Shown here: positions 21,878 through 32,226 of the stretch, one piece after another
Numbering within the stretch: the stretch's first letter is position 1
How the letters are laid out: every line of letters begins with the position of its first letter
NCBI GenBank assembly: GCA_024195585.1
Contig: SWBL01000348.1
Location: forward strand, 1-53,473
From: Aureobasidium sp. EXF-3400
Lineage: Eukaryota; Ascomycota; Dothideomycetes; Dothideales; Saccotheciaceae
Reading direction: 5' to 3'
DNA: 53,473 nt
Translations under genes and position numbers: made by a program
Notes under the pieces: model-generated
What the model was told of the DNA's origin: nothing
The model's database searches: none
Seen by the model: only the letters and a program-made list of their open reading frames with translations

Positions 21878-22445
21878 GGTAAATCGAAACACTGCTTTTC
21901 GTGATTAGTCGATGGCGGGTCTCTGAAGGACACAATATACGTGCGTGTTTCGTGATGGTCGGCCAAAAGTTCGGTGAAGAGAGAGCAGTCGACTGAGGTG
22001 GGTGTAGTGCGAAGAAATCGTCGTGCTTAGATTCGGTGAAGGATGTGGTAGGCAGGCGATTGATGAACATGCGTGATTGTATTATGTGACAAGCTGGACA
22101 TGTGGACTGAGCGATGGTATTGGCAGCATATGGAGGAAGCGACGCGCATTCGGACGAAGCCCTGAAGTGAATTCTAGGACCATGGTCACTGACAAGGCAA
22201 GAGCGATTGTGAATAACTTTTCTTAAAATTGCATCCTACAAAAGAGCGTAGGACTAACGGCGATCTAGCCAAATCAAGGACACTTGCAATGAGAGTGCCT
22301 GGCCTCAATAATCTACAAAGCTCTTTCAGAGACTGGCTTTTGTGACAAGCAAGATTCTTCCAAGATCGCCCGTAGCGTACCTCTCTTCCCCTGATGATAA
22401 AATATACAGTGTAGAAGATTCTCAAATCTGGCATGTTTCAGCATC
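21878..22445. other. promoter of 2EXR copy 2 and 3' region of SEC61
   Basis: No gene is supported in these 568 bp; open frames here are short and unrecognised. Confidence 0.5.
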
Positions 22446-24283
22446 TTAACCCATGACCATGCCTCTAAGGCCGGACATGTCACCCTCCTTGGCGGCGATC
22501 TCGAAGTAAGAGTAGATGATGCTGAGATGATCGTTAGCTGGAAGTCCAAATTGCAGAAGGAGTCAAAACTTACGTGACAGCCATGAGGATACCAGTACCG
22601 CTACCAAGAGCGCCAACAAGGTCACTGACAATGGAGAGAGCACCAATGCAGGCACCACCGAAGGCAGCGGCAGTAGGAATGACACGCTTGAGCTCACGGT
22701 ACATGGACTCATCACGGTGACCGGCCATAACGAGACCCTGCTCCTTGAGCTGCTTGGCAACATCACGAGGGCTGGAACCAGAGACCTCGATCCAGGTCTT
22801 GGAGAAGGCGGCGCATGCAATGAGCATGTAGGCAATGAAGAGGGCGGTGTGAACGGGGTCAAGAAGGGCATCCTTGAAGTTGAGGGGAGGGGACCTGCGC
22901 GACAATTGTTAGTGATCGCATCCATGAGACAAAACAGCAGATCGCAACTTACATGTAGTAGACAAGACCGGAGATGGGGAGCATCTGAGAAGAGCCCTCG
23001 CGAGCCTCCCAGACTCCGATCATCTTAACCAAAAGGTTGTCGCTGAAGCGAGAGTAGAGCATCTGACTGACGAGGAAGACGTTGGAAGAGAGAGCCGACT
23101 GGAGCATGATGGGCATGTTTGAGGTGTAGAAGAGACGGACGGGGTAAGAACCGCGCATACCACGCTGGCGCGAGGACTTGACGGGGATCTCGACACGGAA
23201 ACCCTGAAGGTAGATGACGGCGCTGAAGACGGCAATGGTAGCGATCAAGTTCATGACGTTGGGCAGGTTCTGGCGGTAGAAAGCCTCCTTGAGGGCAAGC
23301 TGCTTGTTGGGCCAGGTGACCAAAAGGTGGACAAGGGCGATGATGGCACCCTCGAACTCAGGACCTCTGCCAGTGTTGATGGTGGTAGGCGAGAAAGCCT
23401 TCCAGACAATCGACTCGCAAATGTTGGTAGCGATGAAGAGCGAGATACCACTGCCGAGACCGTAGCCCTTCTGGAGGAGCTCATCGAGGAGGATAACGAT
23501 CAGAGCGGCGGTAAGAAGCTGAACAACGAGGAGAACGCAGATACCAGCACCAAGGTCGGAGGGCTGGCCGTAGAGACCGGTCAGGACGTAGACGCAGGCT
23601 TGGCCGAAAGACAGGATGATGGCGAGGAGCTAGAGAAATCAGTATCGGCTCCTCTTAACACGTAGTTTCGCAGGAGCTCACCTTCTGGGCAGTCTGGTAG
23701 AGCTCACGGTCGGCCTTGAGGTCGAGGTTGACGTCAATGAGGTGGGTACCAGCAAGAAGCTACCAAGTTTGTCAGAACCGCCTATTCGTCGATATTGTGG
23801 CTTTCAAGCATCTTTTGCGCACCTGGAAGACCATGCCGGAAGAAATAATAGGGGTGATACCCAATTCCATGAGGGTACCTCTGTTACTGGCCATCATCAT
23901 TCTGAGCCAGTAGAGCGGGTCAGAGGTGTCTGAGCTGTATCAGTATTGCTGTCGTGTGCCAGATTGTATGTCTGTAGCTCACCAGAGGACACAATGCCGT
24001 AGAGGGGCATCTGTGACATGACCAGGAAGATCAGGAGAGTGACACCAGTCCATATCAGGCGCTGCTGGAAGGGAGTCTTGGTCTCGGGGACGGCGATCTC
24101 AGGGATGAGGGGGGTGAAAGGCTTCACCAAGTCGAGAAATCGTACTGCGAGCACCAGGTGTTAGTCGTCATGCGACAGACGTGTCAATTGACGTGCTCGG
24201 TTGCGCCAGCATTGTACGTGTTGCGACGCTGCGAAGGCATTGCTGCGGAGCACGTTGCAGGGTGTAGACTCACGACCGCTCAT
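22446..24283 (-). CDS. SEC61: Sec61 alpha, protein-conducting channel subunit of the ER translocon
   Basis: Seven exons (24283-24274, 24144-23983, 23929-23823, 23759-23682, 23629-22953, 22894-22574, 22521-22446) join in frame to 476 residues, the normal length. The first exon is only 10 nt (ATG plus seven), spliced across a 129-nt intron to give [13 protein letters not shown], the canonical fungal start. Ten membrane segments are expected; recognisable blocks include [15 protein letters not shown], the plug region [56 protein letters not shown], and the C-terminal [16 protein letters not shown]. It forms the SecY-type pore with Sec61 beta and gamma in the ER membrane, moving secretory and membrane proteins such as the aminopeptidase and pectin methylesterase of this window. 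All seven splice joins preserve the conserved protein. Confidence 0.97.
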
Positions 24284-24645
24284 GTTGACAGTCTCTCTAT
24301 TCGAACCGGAGGGAGTGACGACGAATGGAGATGAATCAATGGGGGAGGGGAGTCAACTACGAACTCAATCTCCTAAAGCTCCAGAGTGAGGCCAGCTGGC
24401 GAGCCACCTGCGGCTGGACCCGTTGCGCAATCTTGGCGACCATCTCCGCCATTCTGCCCCTTGAACATCTCGTCACACTGCCGTGTGTTTCAAAGCTGGA
24501 GCTTTGCGCTCTAAGGACCAACGTGTTCATATTTTTACTCGAACAAGGACAGATTACACAGGTTGTATTGCTATCTAGGAATGGTCTGCCTCGGTCTCTG
24601 ACCATCTACCATCTACCATCTTCTTCGGACACCTTCGAAAACACC
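24284..24645. other. spacer between SEC61 and the carrier gene
   Basis: 362 bp holding the SEC61 promoter and leader and the 3' region of the carrier gene. No other feature is supported. Confidence 0.5.
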
Positions 24646-25635
24646 CTAATCCGCATAGTGGTTTCTGTAGTACTTCTTGTGCTGCTCCAGGAAGAGAAAC
24701 GTTGCCACAGTGTGAGGCCCCAGTCTGATGAAAGCTGGTAGCTATCCACGGAACATCCATGCTGGTCCTTCAGTTCTGTGTACTGTCTTGATCGTGTTCC
24801 ACATGCCGACGTGTTCATCCTTGGCCATGATTCGCGTCTTCAACACATCGAAGGGATTACACAGCGTTGTCGCAACGAGACCTGCGAGGGTACTGGCGGC
24901 GATGTGTGTCATGGTACTATCGTGCATCTCGGTCTGAGCTAGGATCTCCATTTTGAACACATCGTATCCAGCCAGCTGGCCGGCCGTCATCAATGCTCCT
25001 CTTCCAAGGTTAGGCACCATGCCTCTAAAGACACTCTGTTTCCACCCTTCTTCGCGTACGATGGTGATGAATCCACTGATGGCGTTTCCGTAATTGCGGC
25101 GTTCAGCAGGCAGCAAAGCAGCATCGTTCTGCATACGAACATTCAAGATGTCGGCTGGGTTGCCAACGACACTGCCCACTAGACCAGAGACTGCTGCGAG
25201 TCCGACGAGCAGAGTATGTGGAGCTTTCACGCCGTCGTCTTCGGCCATGTACTTGAGTTTTTCGTAGGTTGCGAAACGTGCAGTTGAGTAGGTGAGTTGA
25301 CGTAGGATCGATGCCGAGATGCCACGATACAAGCCAGCTACACCCTCGCTTTTGTAGATATGCTTGAAGGTTTCGGCCATGTCGAGTGCACCCTTCTGAT
25401 GCTGTGCCTGTAGGCGAACCTTGACTAAATGGCATTAGCAGCAGTAAGGTACTTTTGTCTTTGTGAAGTGCATACCTAGGTCAAGCGGATGAGAGAACAG
25501 AGCAGCCATGGCTGATGATGTACCACCGAACTACAGCGGATACTTGATTGGGCCATTGCCGTAGTCGTTGCTTTTTGCGATGGCTTTGGTGATGCCTTGG
25601 TTGTCGGTTGCTGGGATGACAGGAAAAATGGTCAT
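24646..25635 (-). CDS. DIC1: mitochondrial dicarboxylate-type carrier (DIC1-like), interrupted by two in-frame UAG codons
   Basis: Exons 25635-25476 and 25424-24646, with a 51-nt intron, span 313 codons, the expected full length. Three carrier repeats are present: HPLDLVKVRLQ, NPADILNVRMQ and NPFDVLKTRIM. GMVPNLGRGALMTAGQLAGYD and GPHTVATFLFLEQHKKYY match the dicarboxylate carrier group, which exchanges malate or succinate for phosphate across the inner membrane. Codon 35 (25531-25533) is TAG in KYPL-stop-FGG, and codon 281 (24742-24744) is TAG in MFRG-stop-LPAFIRLGP. Trp is usual in this family at both places. Everything else is open and conserved. Without the last 31 residues, helix 6 would be lost. 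Either the gene is a recent pseudogene, the bases are errors, or the stops are decoded, for example by UAG to UGG editing. Other Trp codons in the gene are normal TGG. Confidence 0.85.
24742..24744 (-). other. second in-frame UAG at a conserved Trp position of the carrier
   Basis: It follows MFRG and precedes LPAFIRLGP. Thirty-one conserved codons continue to the terminal TAG at 24646-24648. The A lies in a 7-nt loop that could be closed by TGG/CCA. Confidence 0.8.
25531..25533 (-). other. in-frame UAG at a conserved Trp position of the carrier
   Basis: It sits between KYPL and FGG at the N-terminal edge of helix 1. The A of UAG lies in an 8-nt loop that could be closed by CCG/CGG. Confidence 0.8.
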
Positions 25636-26150
25636 GGCTGGAGATGTTCGTAGAGGATATCAAGCGAAAGATGAAAGATGTTTCCAAACAACGACAGAGC
25701 AGAAATTATGGCTTCAGACTCGCGATACGATGTTCAAGAATTTAGACAGTCTCAAAGAAGACAAGACCAGCATCGTACTTGCCTTTGATGTCGCGATACC
25801 AACTGAGAGGTTCGAAAAATATCGTAAAGGGAGGCACCCTGACAAAAAGACCGCACTGACCTCCCAAAGCTTTCTTCCGGCCTTCGTCCCAGGATCGAGC
25901 ATTGCATACAATCAAGTCAGCAATTGCAATTTGCAACTTCTGATCAGATATGATGGTCAATCTCATGTCCGTCCGAGCATCTGTCTCGTTGTGTGGGAGA
26001 TGCTCAAAGATCACCAATAACGTGTCAATTGCATCGTTGACAGTTTCGCGGCGATACAATAGCTCAGGTCAGTCAGTAACAATTTCATTATTCAAAGGAT
26101 CACGGGTACTTAAAGATCACGGTAGAAGGGGCTATAGATTCAGGGCGGTT
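25636..26150. other. divergent promoter of carrier and mitochondrial PheRS genes
   Basis: 515 bp between two divergently read mitochondrial-protein genes. A minus-strand open frame (25742-26059) has no ATG start and no recognised domain. No other feature is seen. Confidence 0.5.
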
Positions 26151-27664
26151 ATGTCGCTTGAAGTTTACCGAAAGATGCTGTCTCAACTCTCACTGTCGGT
26201 CACAAGCGAACATCCTACGTCAAGACAGATCGCAGAGTGTCGTATATTCATGCTGACAGCAATTTGGTAGGTTCTAAGCAAGGAGAGTTGAAAATTCATG
26301 GCAAAGTGTACCCATCGGACTCGTGGACAAACGTGCCGAGTACTATTCTCGAGAATGTATCACGAAAGCTGCACCAGCAGGAGAACCACCCAATTTCAAT
26401 TACAAGAAAGTTGATCGAGTCTCGCTTTCCGGGATACCAACATCACAATGAGTTCGATCCTGTGGTGACCGTGGGGCAAAATTTCGACTCTCTGGGCTTC
26501 CCGCTTGATCATCCTGGACGTTCTCGAACAGACACCTACTACATCAACAAGGATACTGTGCTACGAACACACACATCTGCACATCAGGCTGATGTCTTCC
26601 GCGCCAACACAAGCGATGGTTTCACCATCTCGGCCGATGTTTACCGTAGAGATGCCATTGACCGCTCGCACTATCCTGTCTTCCACCAGATGGAAGGCGC
26701 GATGACATGGGATCGCAATGCTCTACCCGAAGGAAAGACACTCGCGCAACAGATTTGGGAAGATGTGGAAAAGCTGCCCAAGCCCGATATTGTTGTCGAA
26801 GACCCAAACCCTACCACTCACCCCGAACGTAATCCCCTGCAGAAGCCTCATACCCAGGAAGAAGCCGAAGCCGTCGCAGCTCATTTGAAGCGCTCTCTCG
26901 AAAATGTCGTCGTTGAGATTTTCTCAAAAGCAAAGGAGGCAGCAGCTGAATCCGCCATTGACGAAGTCCGCAACCAAGCTCAATCACAAGAGCCTCTCAA
27001 GGTCCGCTGGATAGAAGCATACTTCCCCTTCACTTCTCCCTCATGGGAGCTCGAGATCTTCTGGCAGGGCGACTGGCTTGAAGTCCTTGGCTGCGGTGTA
27101 ATCTCTCAACCACTCCTCGATAATGCTGACGCGCCAACAAGAGTTGGCTGGGCTTTCGGTATCGGTCTTGAGAGAATTGCTATGCTGCTCTACGAAATCC
27201 CCGACATTCGTCTCTTCTGGAGCAAAGACTCTCGCTTCTTGTCTCAGTTTGACGAGAAGAAGATTCGTCGTTTCGTGCCCTTCTCCAAGTACCCCGCTGC
27301 ACCCCGCGATGTTGCTTTCTGGCTGCCCAAAAGCGCCGCTCAAGATGATATCGTTACTGCTACCGCCTCGAACACATCTTCAACGCCTTCTCCTGCTGGT
27401 GGTCTCGCATCCGAGGCAGCTGCACCGGCTCTCGCTTTCCACGAGAACGACATTATGGAAATCGTGCGTAGTGCTGCTGGAGATTCTGTCGAAGACGTCA
27501 CTTTGGTTGATGAGTTTACTCACCCCAAGACTGGCCGTAGAAGTCAGTGCTACAGGATCAACTACCGCAGCCTTGAAAGCACGTTGACCAAGGAGCAAGC
27601 AAACGACATGCACGACAAGATCCGACAGGAGCTTGTAAGCAAGTTTGGAGTCGAACTGAGATAA
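26151..27664 (+). CDS. MSF1: mitochondrial phenylalanyl-tRNA synthetase
   Basis: An uninterrupted frame from about 26237 to 27664 encodes the mature enzyme. It begins near ELKIHGKVYPSDSWTNVP and contains class II motif 2-type HTSAHQADVF, motif 3 GWAFGIGLERIAMLL, and the IRLFWSKDSRFLSQF segment. A C-terminal anticodon-binding FDX-ACB domain (FSKYPAAPRDVAFWLP to SKFGVELR) carries an Ala/Ser-rich insertion of about 45 residues. It charges mitochondrial tRNA-Phe as a monomer. The 5' end is unresolved. The main frame has no ATG upstream, but CTGAC followed by TTGGTAG (26258-26274) looks like an intron end. ATG 26151 opens another frame with a plausible short leader (MSLEVYRKMLSQLSLS), with no strong donor, so the exon 1 boundary is uncertain. 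The matrix-targeting sequence should lie there. Confidence 0.9.
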
Positions 27665-28101
27665 GAAGTAGACTCCCTTCTTGGAATAACATGTCGCCGA
27701 AGAGGCAGCGGGATGTCTTGTAAATTAGTTGTATCACATATATGGTTCGAAGTTGTCGTAATACTCGTGCAGTAAAAACTCGCTTCTAAAAAATCGAGGC
27801 GAGGATGTATCTTTGATCCTTTTTTATTTTTTCATTACAATTGGTTGATCTAGCGAGCAAAATCCGCAAGAATTGAAGCCGAAGTATTTTCAGAGACGAA
27901 CCATAATCTTTTCGTCTCCAGTCGCGTGGTCCTCTTTGTCGATATGTCGGTATCTTTTTTGCGTCTCTCCAATTTTCGAACTGACGTCGGGCACAACATG
28001 ACGTGCGCCCTATATCTCTTCTGTGTACGACTGCATCAACTTGATCGTCAAGTCTCTAGCGAGTCGTGAGGGATGTGTTTCTGGACAAAAGAGTGCGGCG
28101 C
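27665..28101. other. convergent 3' regions of MSF1 and the Nudix gene
   Basis: 437 bp, A/T-rich near 27770-27860. No gene is supported. Confidence 0.5.
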
Positions 28102-28649
28102 TCAAAGCTGCTTGTCGATGCTGCTTCTATTGAGCGCTTCTGACAACTCTGGTCTGTCCTTCAACAAGACAATGGCCTCCTGGTAGCCCATCCACCTTCT
28201 CTTGCGCTTGTGGCTCTCCGGCCACTCCTCCTTGACCTCGGCGACTGTGGCTTCGAAAAAGTGGTATGCGGCTTTGGGAGCCTTCTCGGTGAGTTGCTCT
28301 GGTTTCCTCTTCTCGGGGATCTTGCCCAGGTCGGCGTGGATTTTACAGACTGCACCGGCTTCTTCCCAGGCCTCGCGGCAGGCGGCTTCTTCGACGGTCT
28401 CGTCGACTTCCCAACCGCCTTTGGGGAGGACCCAGCCGCCACGGCGCATTGACTGGATGAGTAGGACAGACTTGCGGTCGTTGGAGAGGGGCACGATGCC
28501 AGCGACGAGACGTTCTCCTTGAGAGCCGTATCCTTTGGCAAGTAGTCAGTACAGAACGGGTAGCTGACTTCACAGCGGGCGGACGCACTCTGGTTCTCCC
28601 TGCCGACACGAGCCTCCATGGGCCGCTCAACGCTCAAGTCTTGTGTCAT
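28102..28649 (-). CDS. DDP1: diphosphoinositol polyphosphate phosphohydrolase, Nudix family
   Basis: Exons 28649-28589 and 28532-28102, with a 56-nt intron (GTGCGT, CAAAG), encode 163 residues. The Nudix box GGWEVDETVEEAACREAWEE, followed by AGAV, has the catalytic REAWEE glutamates. RRGGWVLPKGGWE just before it is characteristic of the DIPP/Aps subgroup rather than of general Nudix enzymes. A C-terminal RRWMGYQEAIVLLKDRPEL also fits DIPP. The enzyme should hydrolyse inositol pyrophosphates, diadenosine polyphosphates and probably polyphosphate in the cytosol or nucleus. The splice join restores GSQGERLVAGIVPLS, the conserved first strand. Upstream it shares a 726-bp intergenic region with ATE1, read the other way. 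Confidence 0.93.
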
Positions 28650-29375
28650 GTTGGTCACTGAAGCCACTTCTGGGATATCAAAAGGATTGACGAGTGAAGG
28701 TCGTCTGTCGACGGTCGATGTGTACGGCTCACGTGTCCGGCCAAATAAAGTCTATGGCGTTCGACAGAGGCTGAGTCACACTGGAAAATGAATGTGGGTG
28801 TGAGTGGTTGGTGAGAGGAGGATGGAAAGGGAGGATCTGAAGGTCAGACCCGTTCGCGGCGGGTGACTGCTATCGAAGTGTGCAAATCATGTAGGTAGCG
28901 GTCTTGTTGTGTAGTCAATTACAGAAGGGGTCTGGGGCTGTCAAATTCGAGATCAGCGGAGGCTCTGCCTGCCGAGAGACCAGAAAGTGCCTGCCTGCGC
29001 CGAACTTTCGGAACATTAAATATTCCCAGAACCATGATACTCTCACTCTTACTTTTTAGTGCTGTAGTGGGTAGCTTGCACACGTATCTGTATGTGTATA
29101 TTGAATAAAGATCCTATGAGCTACAGATACCCGAGACTGCATGAGCCACTGCCGTCCAGACAGCGTCTCACATGCTGCATCGTCACTCAGAATTTCGGAG
29201 ACTCCACGTATCGATGCACTGTTTTGTTGCCTACTGTATTTCCTGAATCTAAACACTTAAACCCAACCCTTCTCCCATCGTCGTCCAATTTGAAACCGCC
29301 TTGACTGACCGAAACTCCACTGTCACGCGTTTCGTACTTTTTGACCTATCGTGAGCCACCGACGCAACCGCGAAA
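28650..29375. other. divergent promoter of the Nudix gene and ATE1
   Basis: 726 bp without a supported gene. It serves both flanking genes, which are read away from each other. Confidence 0.5.
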
Positions 29376-31197
29376 ATGCCCGCCGCCGCGACACTTCTTA
29401 CACCGATCGGTATGTCCAAGCAAAACAATCCAATAAGAAGAGCGCATCAAAACATGTGCTTTGCTGCCAGTTCCCAAAGACCCGGCTGTGTAGCATGTAG
29501 ACTCCACTTTGTTAATTGTATTGGGCTGACTTGGAAACCACTCCAGGATATCAGCCAGGTGACGCCCCTCAACCCAGCCTTATAGTCCTGAGCAAAATAT
29601 TGACATTTGCGACAAGGCGACTGTGGCTACTGCAAAGGCGAAGATTCAAGTCAGAGAACCCCAAAATCTCGTGCGTATCGATTACTTGATGGACATTTCC
29701 CCTCCATCAATTATCGTCGCCTTTCACCTCGTCACATGCAGATGTTCTGACAATCGCAGGTGGCTCGTACTACGTGATTACAAAGTCTCTAAGTGCCCAA
29801 GTATACCAAGACTTGATTGACCGAGGATGGAGAAGGTAAACAGTTCCGCACACATACGACATATAGAAGCTGCAGCTTGAGGATATGGGTCTTGGTACCT
29901 ACCTCGCTTGCTGGGAACCACTGCAGATTCGCAAAAAGAGTATTTAGGCTGACAGTCTTATAGGTCCGGTAATCTCATCTACAAACCTGATGTGTATCGG
30001 TCATGCTGCCCTCACTACACCATCAGGTCAGCAAAGCATTGAAGTTTCCAGCCGAATCCTTCTAACGAATCTTCTAGACTACCTGCAAAATCTCTCGTTG
30101 CAAACACCAACCAACGGAAGGCTCTGAACAGCTGGAACAAGTTTGTGCTTGGAGAAGAGTACATCAAGGAGATTGCCAAGCGCTTTCCCAAGACAAAAGA
30201 GTAAGTTCGGATGTTTGCTGTGCCCAGCTGAACTAGCAACTAAATTTAAATTCCTAGAGAGAAAGCTCGACAGAGAAATGGCTTCGATCTATTGCATACA
30301 GTCCATGAAGCAGAAGTCGACCGACTGAAGCCCGTTACTCCAGCCCATCATTTCGAGGTCACTCTGGAGCCCGACGATTGCACCGAGGAGAAGTTCCAAG
30401 TGTACAAAAACTACCAGATCCATGTCCACCACGACGAGCCTGGAGAAGTCACAAAGCGAGGCTTCGAGCGCTTCCTTTGCAAATCTCCCATAGCTCGGGA
30501 GACAGTAAAGAAAAATGGCAAAGAGATGCGTCTGGGATCATACCATCAATGCTATCGACTCGACGGCCGACTGATCGCTATTGGTGTGCTTGACCTCTTG
30601 CCGCATGCCGTCAGTGGAGTTTACTTCATTTACCATCAAGACTTTGAGAAGTGGAACTTTGGCAAGCTCAGTGCGATGAGAGAAGCTGCCTTTGCTCTCG
30701 AAGGAGGCTACGAATTCTACTATATGGGCTACTATATCCACAATTGCATCAAGATGCGCTACAAAGGCGACTACAAGCCGCAGTATGTGTTGGATCCTGA
30801 GACTTACGAGTGGAACCCGCTAGATGGAGAACTGCGCGAGCTGATGGGTCAGCAAAAGTATGTCTTGTTGTCCCGCGAGCGTAAACACAAGCAAGGCGAA
30901 GAAGGAACTCCTTACTTGTTAGACACGCCGGCAGAAGTAGCTGCAAGCCCGGAGGATCTGTTCGAATGGGGCATGCCAGGGATGATGAGCCCTACAGATG
31001 TCGAAGCACAAGTGGACATGGACAAGATGCGCATCCACATCAGCAAAGGGATGACGGTGTATACAGAGGACCTCGTGGCGTGGGAGAGCGGCGGCATTGA
31101 AGACCCGAGCTCGATTAAAGGAGTGGTTGGCAGATACGCAGCCATGGTGGGACCTGAAGTTGCTAAAGCAGCTATTCTAGACTTCTCTGGACACTAG
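29376..31197 (+). CDS. ATE1: arginyl-tRNA--protein transferase (N-degron pathway)
   Basis: Six exons: 29376-29409, 29617-29670, 29760-29835, 29964-30026, 30078-30200 and 30258-31197; 429 residues. The joins reconstruct the conserved N-terminal domain: LTPIGDCGYCKGEDSS (Cys14, Cys17), then YYVITKSLSAQVYQDLIDRG, YRSCCPHYTIRLPA (CC pair) and ALNSWNKFVLGEEY. The C-terminal catalytic domain has SYHQCYRLDGRLIAIGVLDL, YFIYHQDFEKWNFGKLSAMRE and YYMGYYIHNCIKMRYKGDY. It transfers Arg from Arg-tRNA to N-terminal Asp, Glu or oxidised Cys, marking proteins for the N-recognin ubiquitin ligase. Intron 1 is long (207 nt) and ends in an unusual ACAAG acceptor exactly where the CxxC begins; intron 4 has a weak GTCAGC donor. 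Both were chosen because they alone keep the family sequence. Confidence 0.94.
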
Positions 31198-32226
31198 GCA
31201 GAGTCACCATCCCTTTTACAAACTCGTCGCCTCCCCTGTGCTAAAGCATATAATTTGTACAGCTATAGAAATGCACGATAGTATCAAGAAACAGGGCAGT
31301 ATCCGCTGAGAGACGACACGATGACGGGCTCTCCCTAGACGCAGCCCTGATCCGAGAACGATTGTGCATTTTGATAGCTTATCAATCTGCTCATTATTGA
31401 CATGGGAGAGAGGTGATATGCCAGATTGTGACAGAGTCTAGCACCTTAAAGACCGCGAGGCCCTCAAGTCTCGATCAAGGGACCAGGGAGATCAACAAAG
31501 TCCATGTACGAGCATCGAGAGTGTGGGGAAAAGCGGAGTTAAATTATCAAAGGCGGAGAAAATCTGAGAGCACACGCGACATGATTGTGGTCAGCATGTC
31601 TGCTTTGGTCTCAGGTATCAATTGGTTTTTGTAGGGCAAGGCTGTATCTCAACAGAAGAGTTGATTTCGTAATGTCAATGATGAAAGCCAGAGGGCTGAA
31701 TGGCCGGACAACGAGGGCTGCGGAGATGGTTGTGAATGCCGTTTTGGTCGAGCGCTGTTGAGGGCGACGGCAGTCTCCGTACATGACGCTGCTCAACTTC
31801 TTTTTGTTTGTCGGAGCGGTGATCAATGGGAACGAGTGGGTTCGAGAGCAGCAGAGAGATAGCAGGAGGCTTGCAAGATGCATGATAAATCTGAACAATT
31901 CAATGTTCAGAGAGCCATGGTAGAGAGGAGCTAATTCGTGAAAGAATACTTCGATTCAGTGTGGGAACATGTTCACAGGACACGTGAAGTGCTTGCTGGT
32001 CGCTGACCATGTTGGACCAAAGGAAGGGACGACCGGCGATGTCGGGCATGGTCGGTGCACAATTTTGCAAGCGATGTCATGGTTCCCCACCCGAATTTGT
32101 GGCCCTTTGGTGCTTTGACTTGGCTCTCGGTGACTCAAGCTGCTGCTAATAAAACTTCGTCGGCTTTCGCATGCCAGTTTCACTTTCCCTCCTCCATCAT
32201 ACCCTCTCACACAAATCTATACCACA
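31198..32226. other. spacer upstream of homocitrate synthase
   Basis: 1.03 kb. Open frames here are short, overlapping and unrecognised. The right part is the homocitrate synthase promoter; no clear TGACTCA (Gcn4/CpcA-type) site was noted by eye. Confidence 0.5.

Noticed and set aside
25742..26059. Minus-strand open frame of 105 codons between the carrier and PheRS
   Set aside because: It starts with TTG rather than ATG, has no domain resemblance, and lies in a divergent promoter; no splice extension was found.
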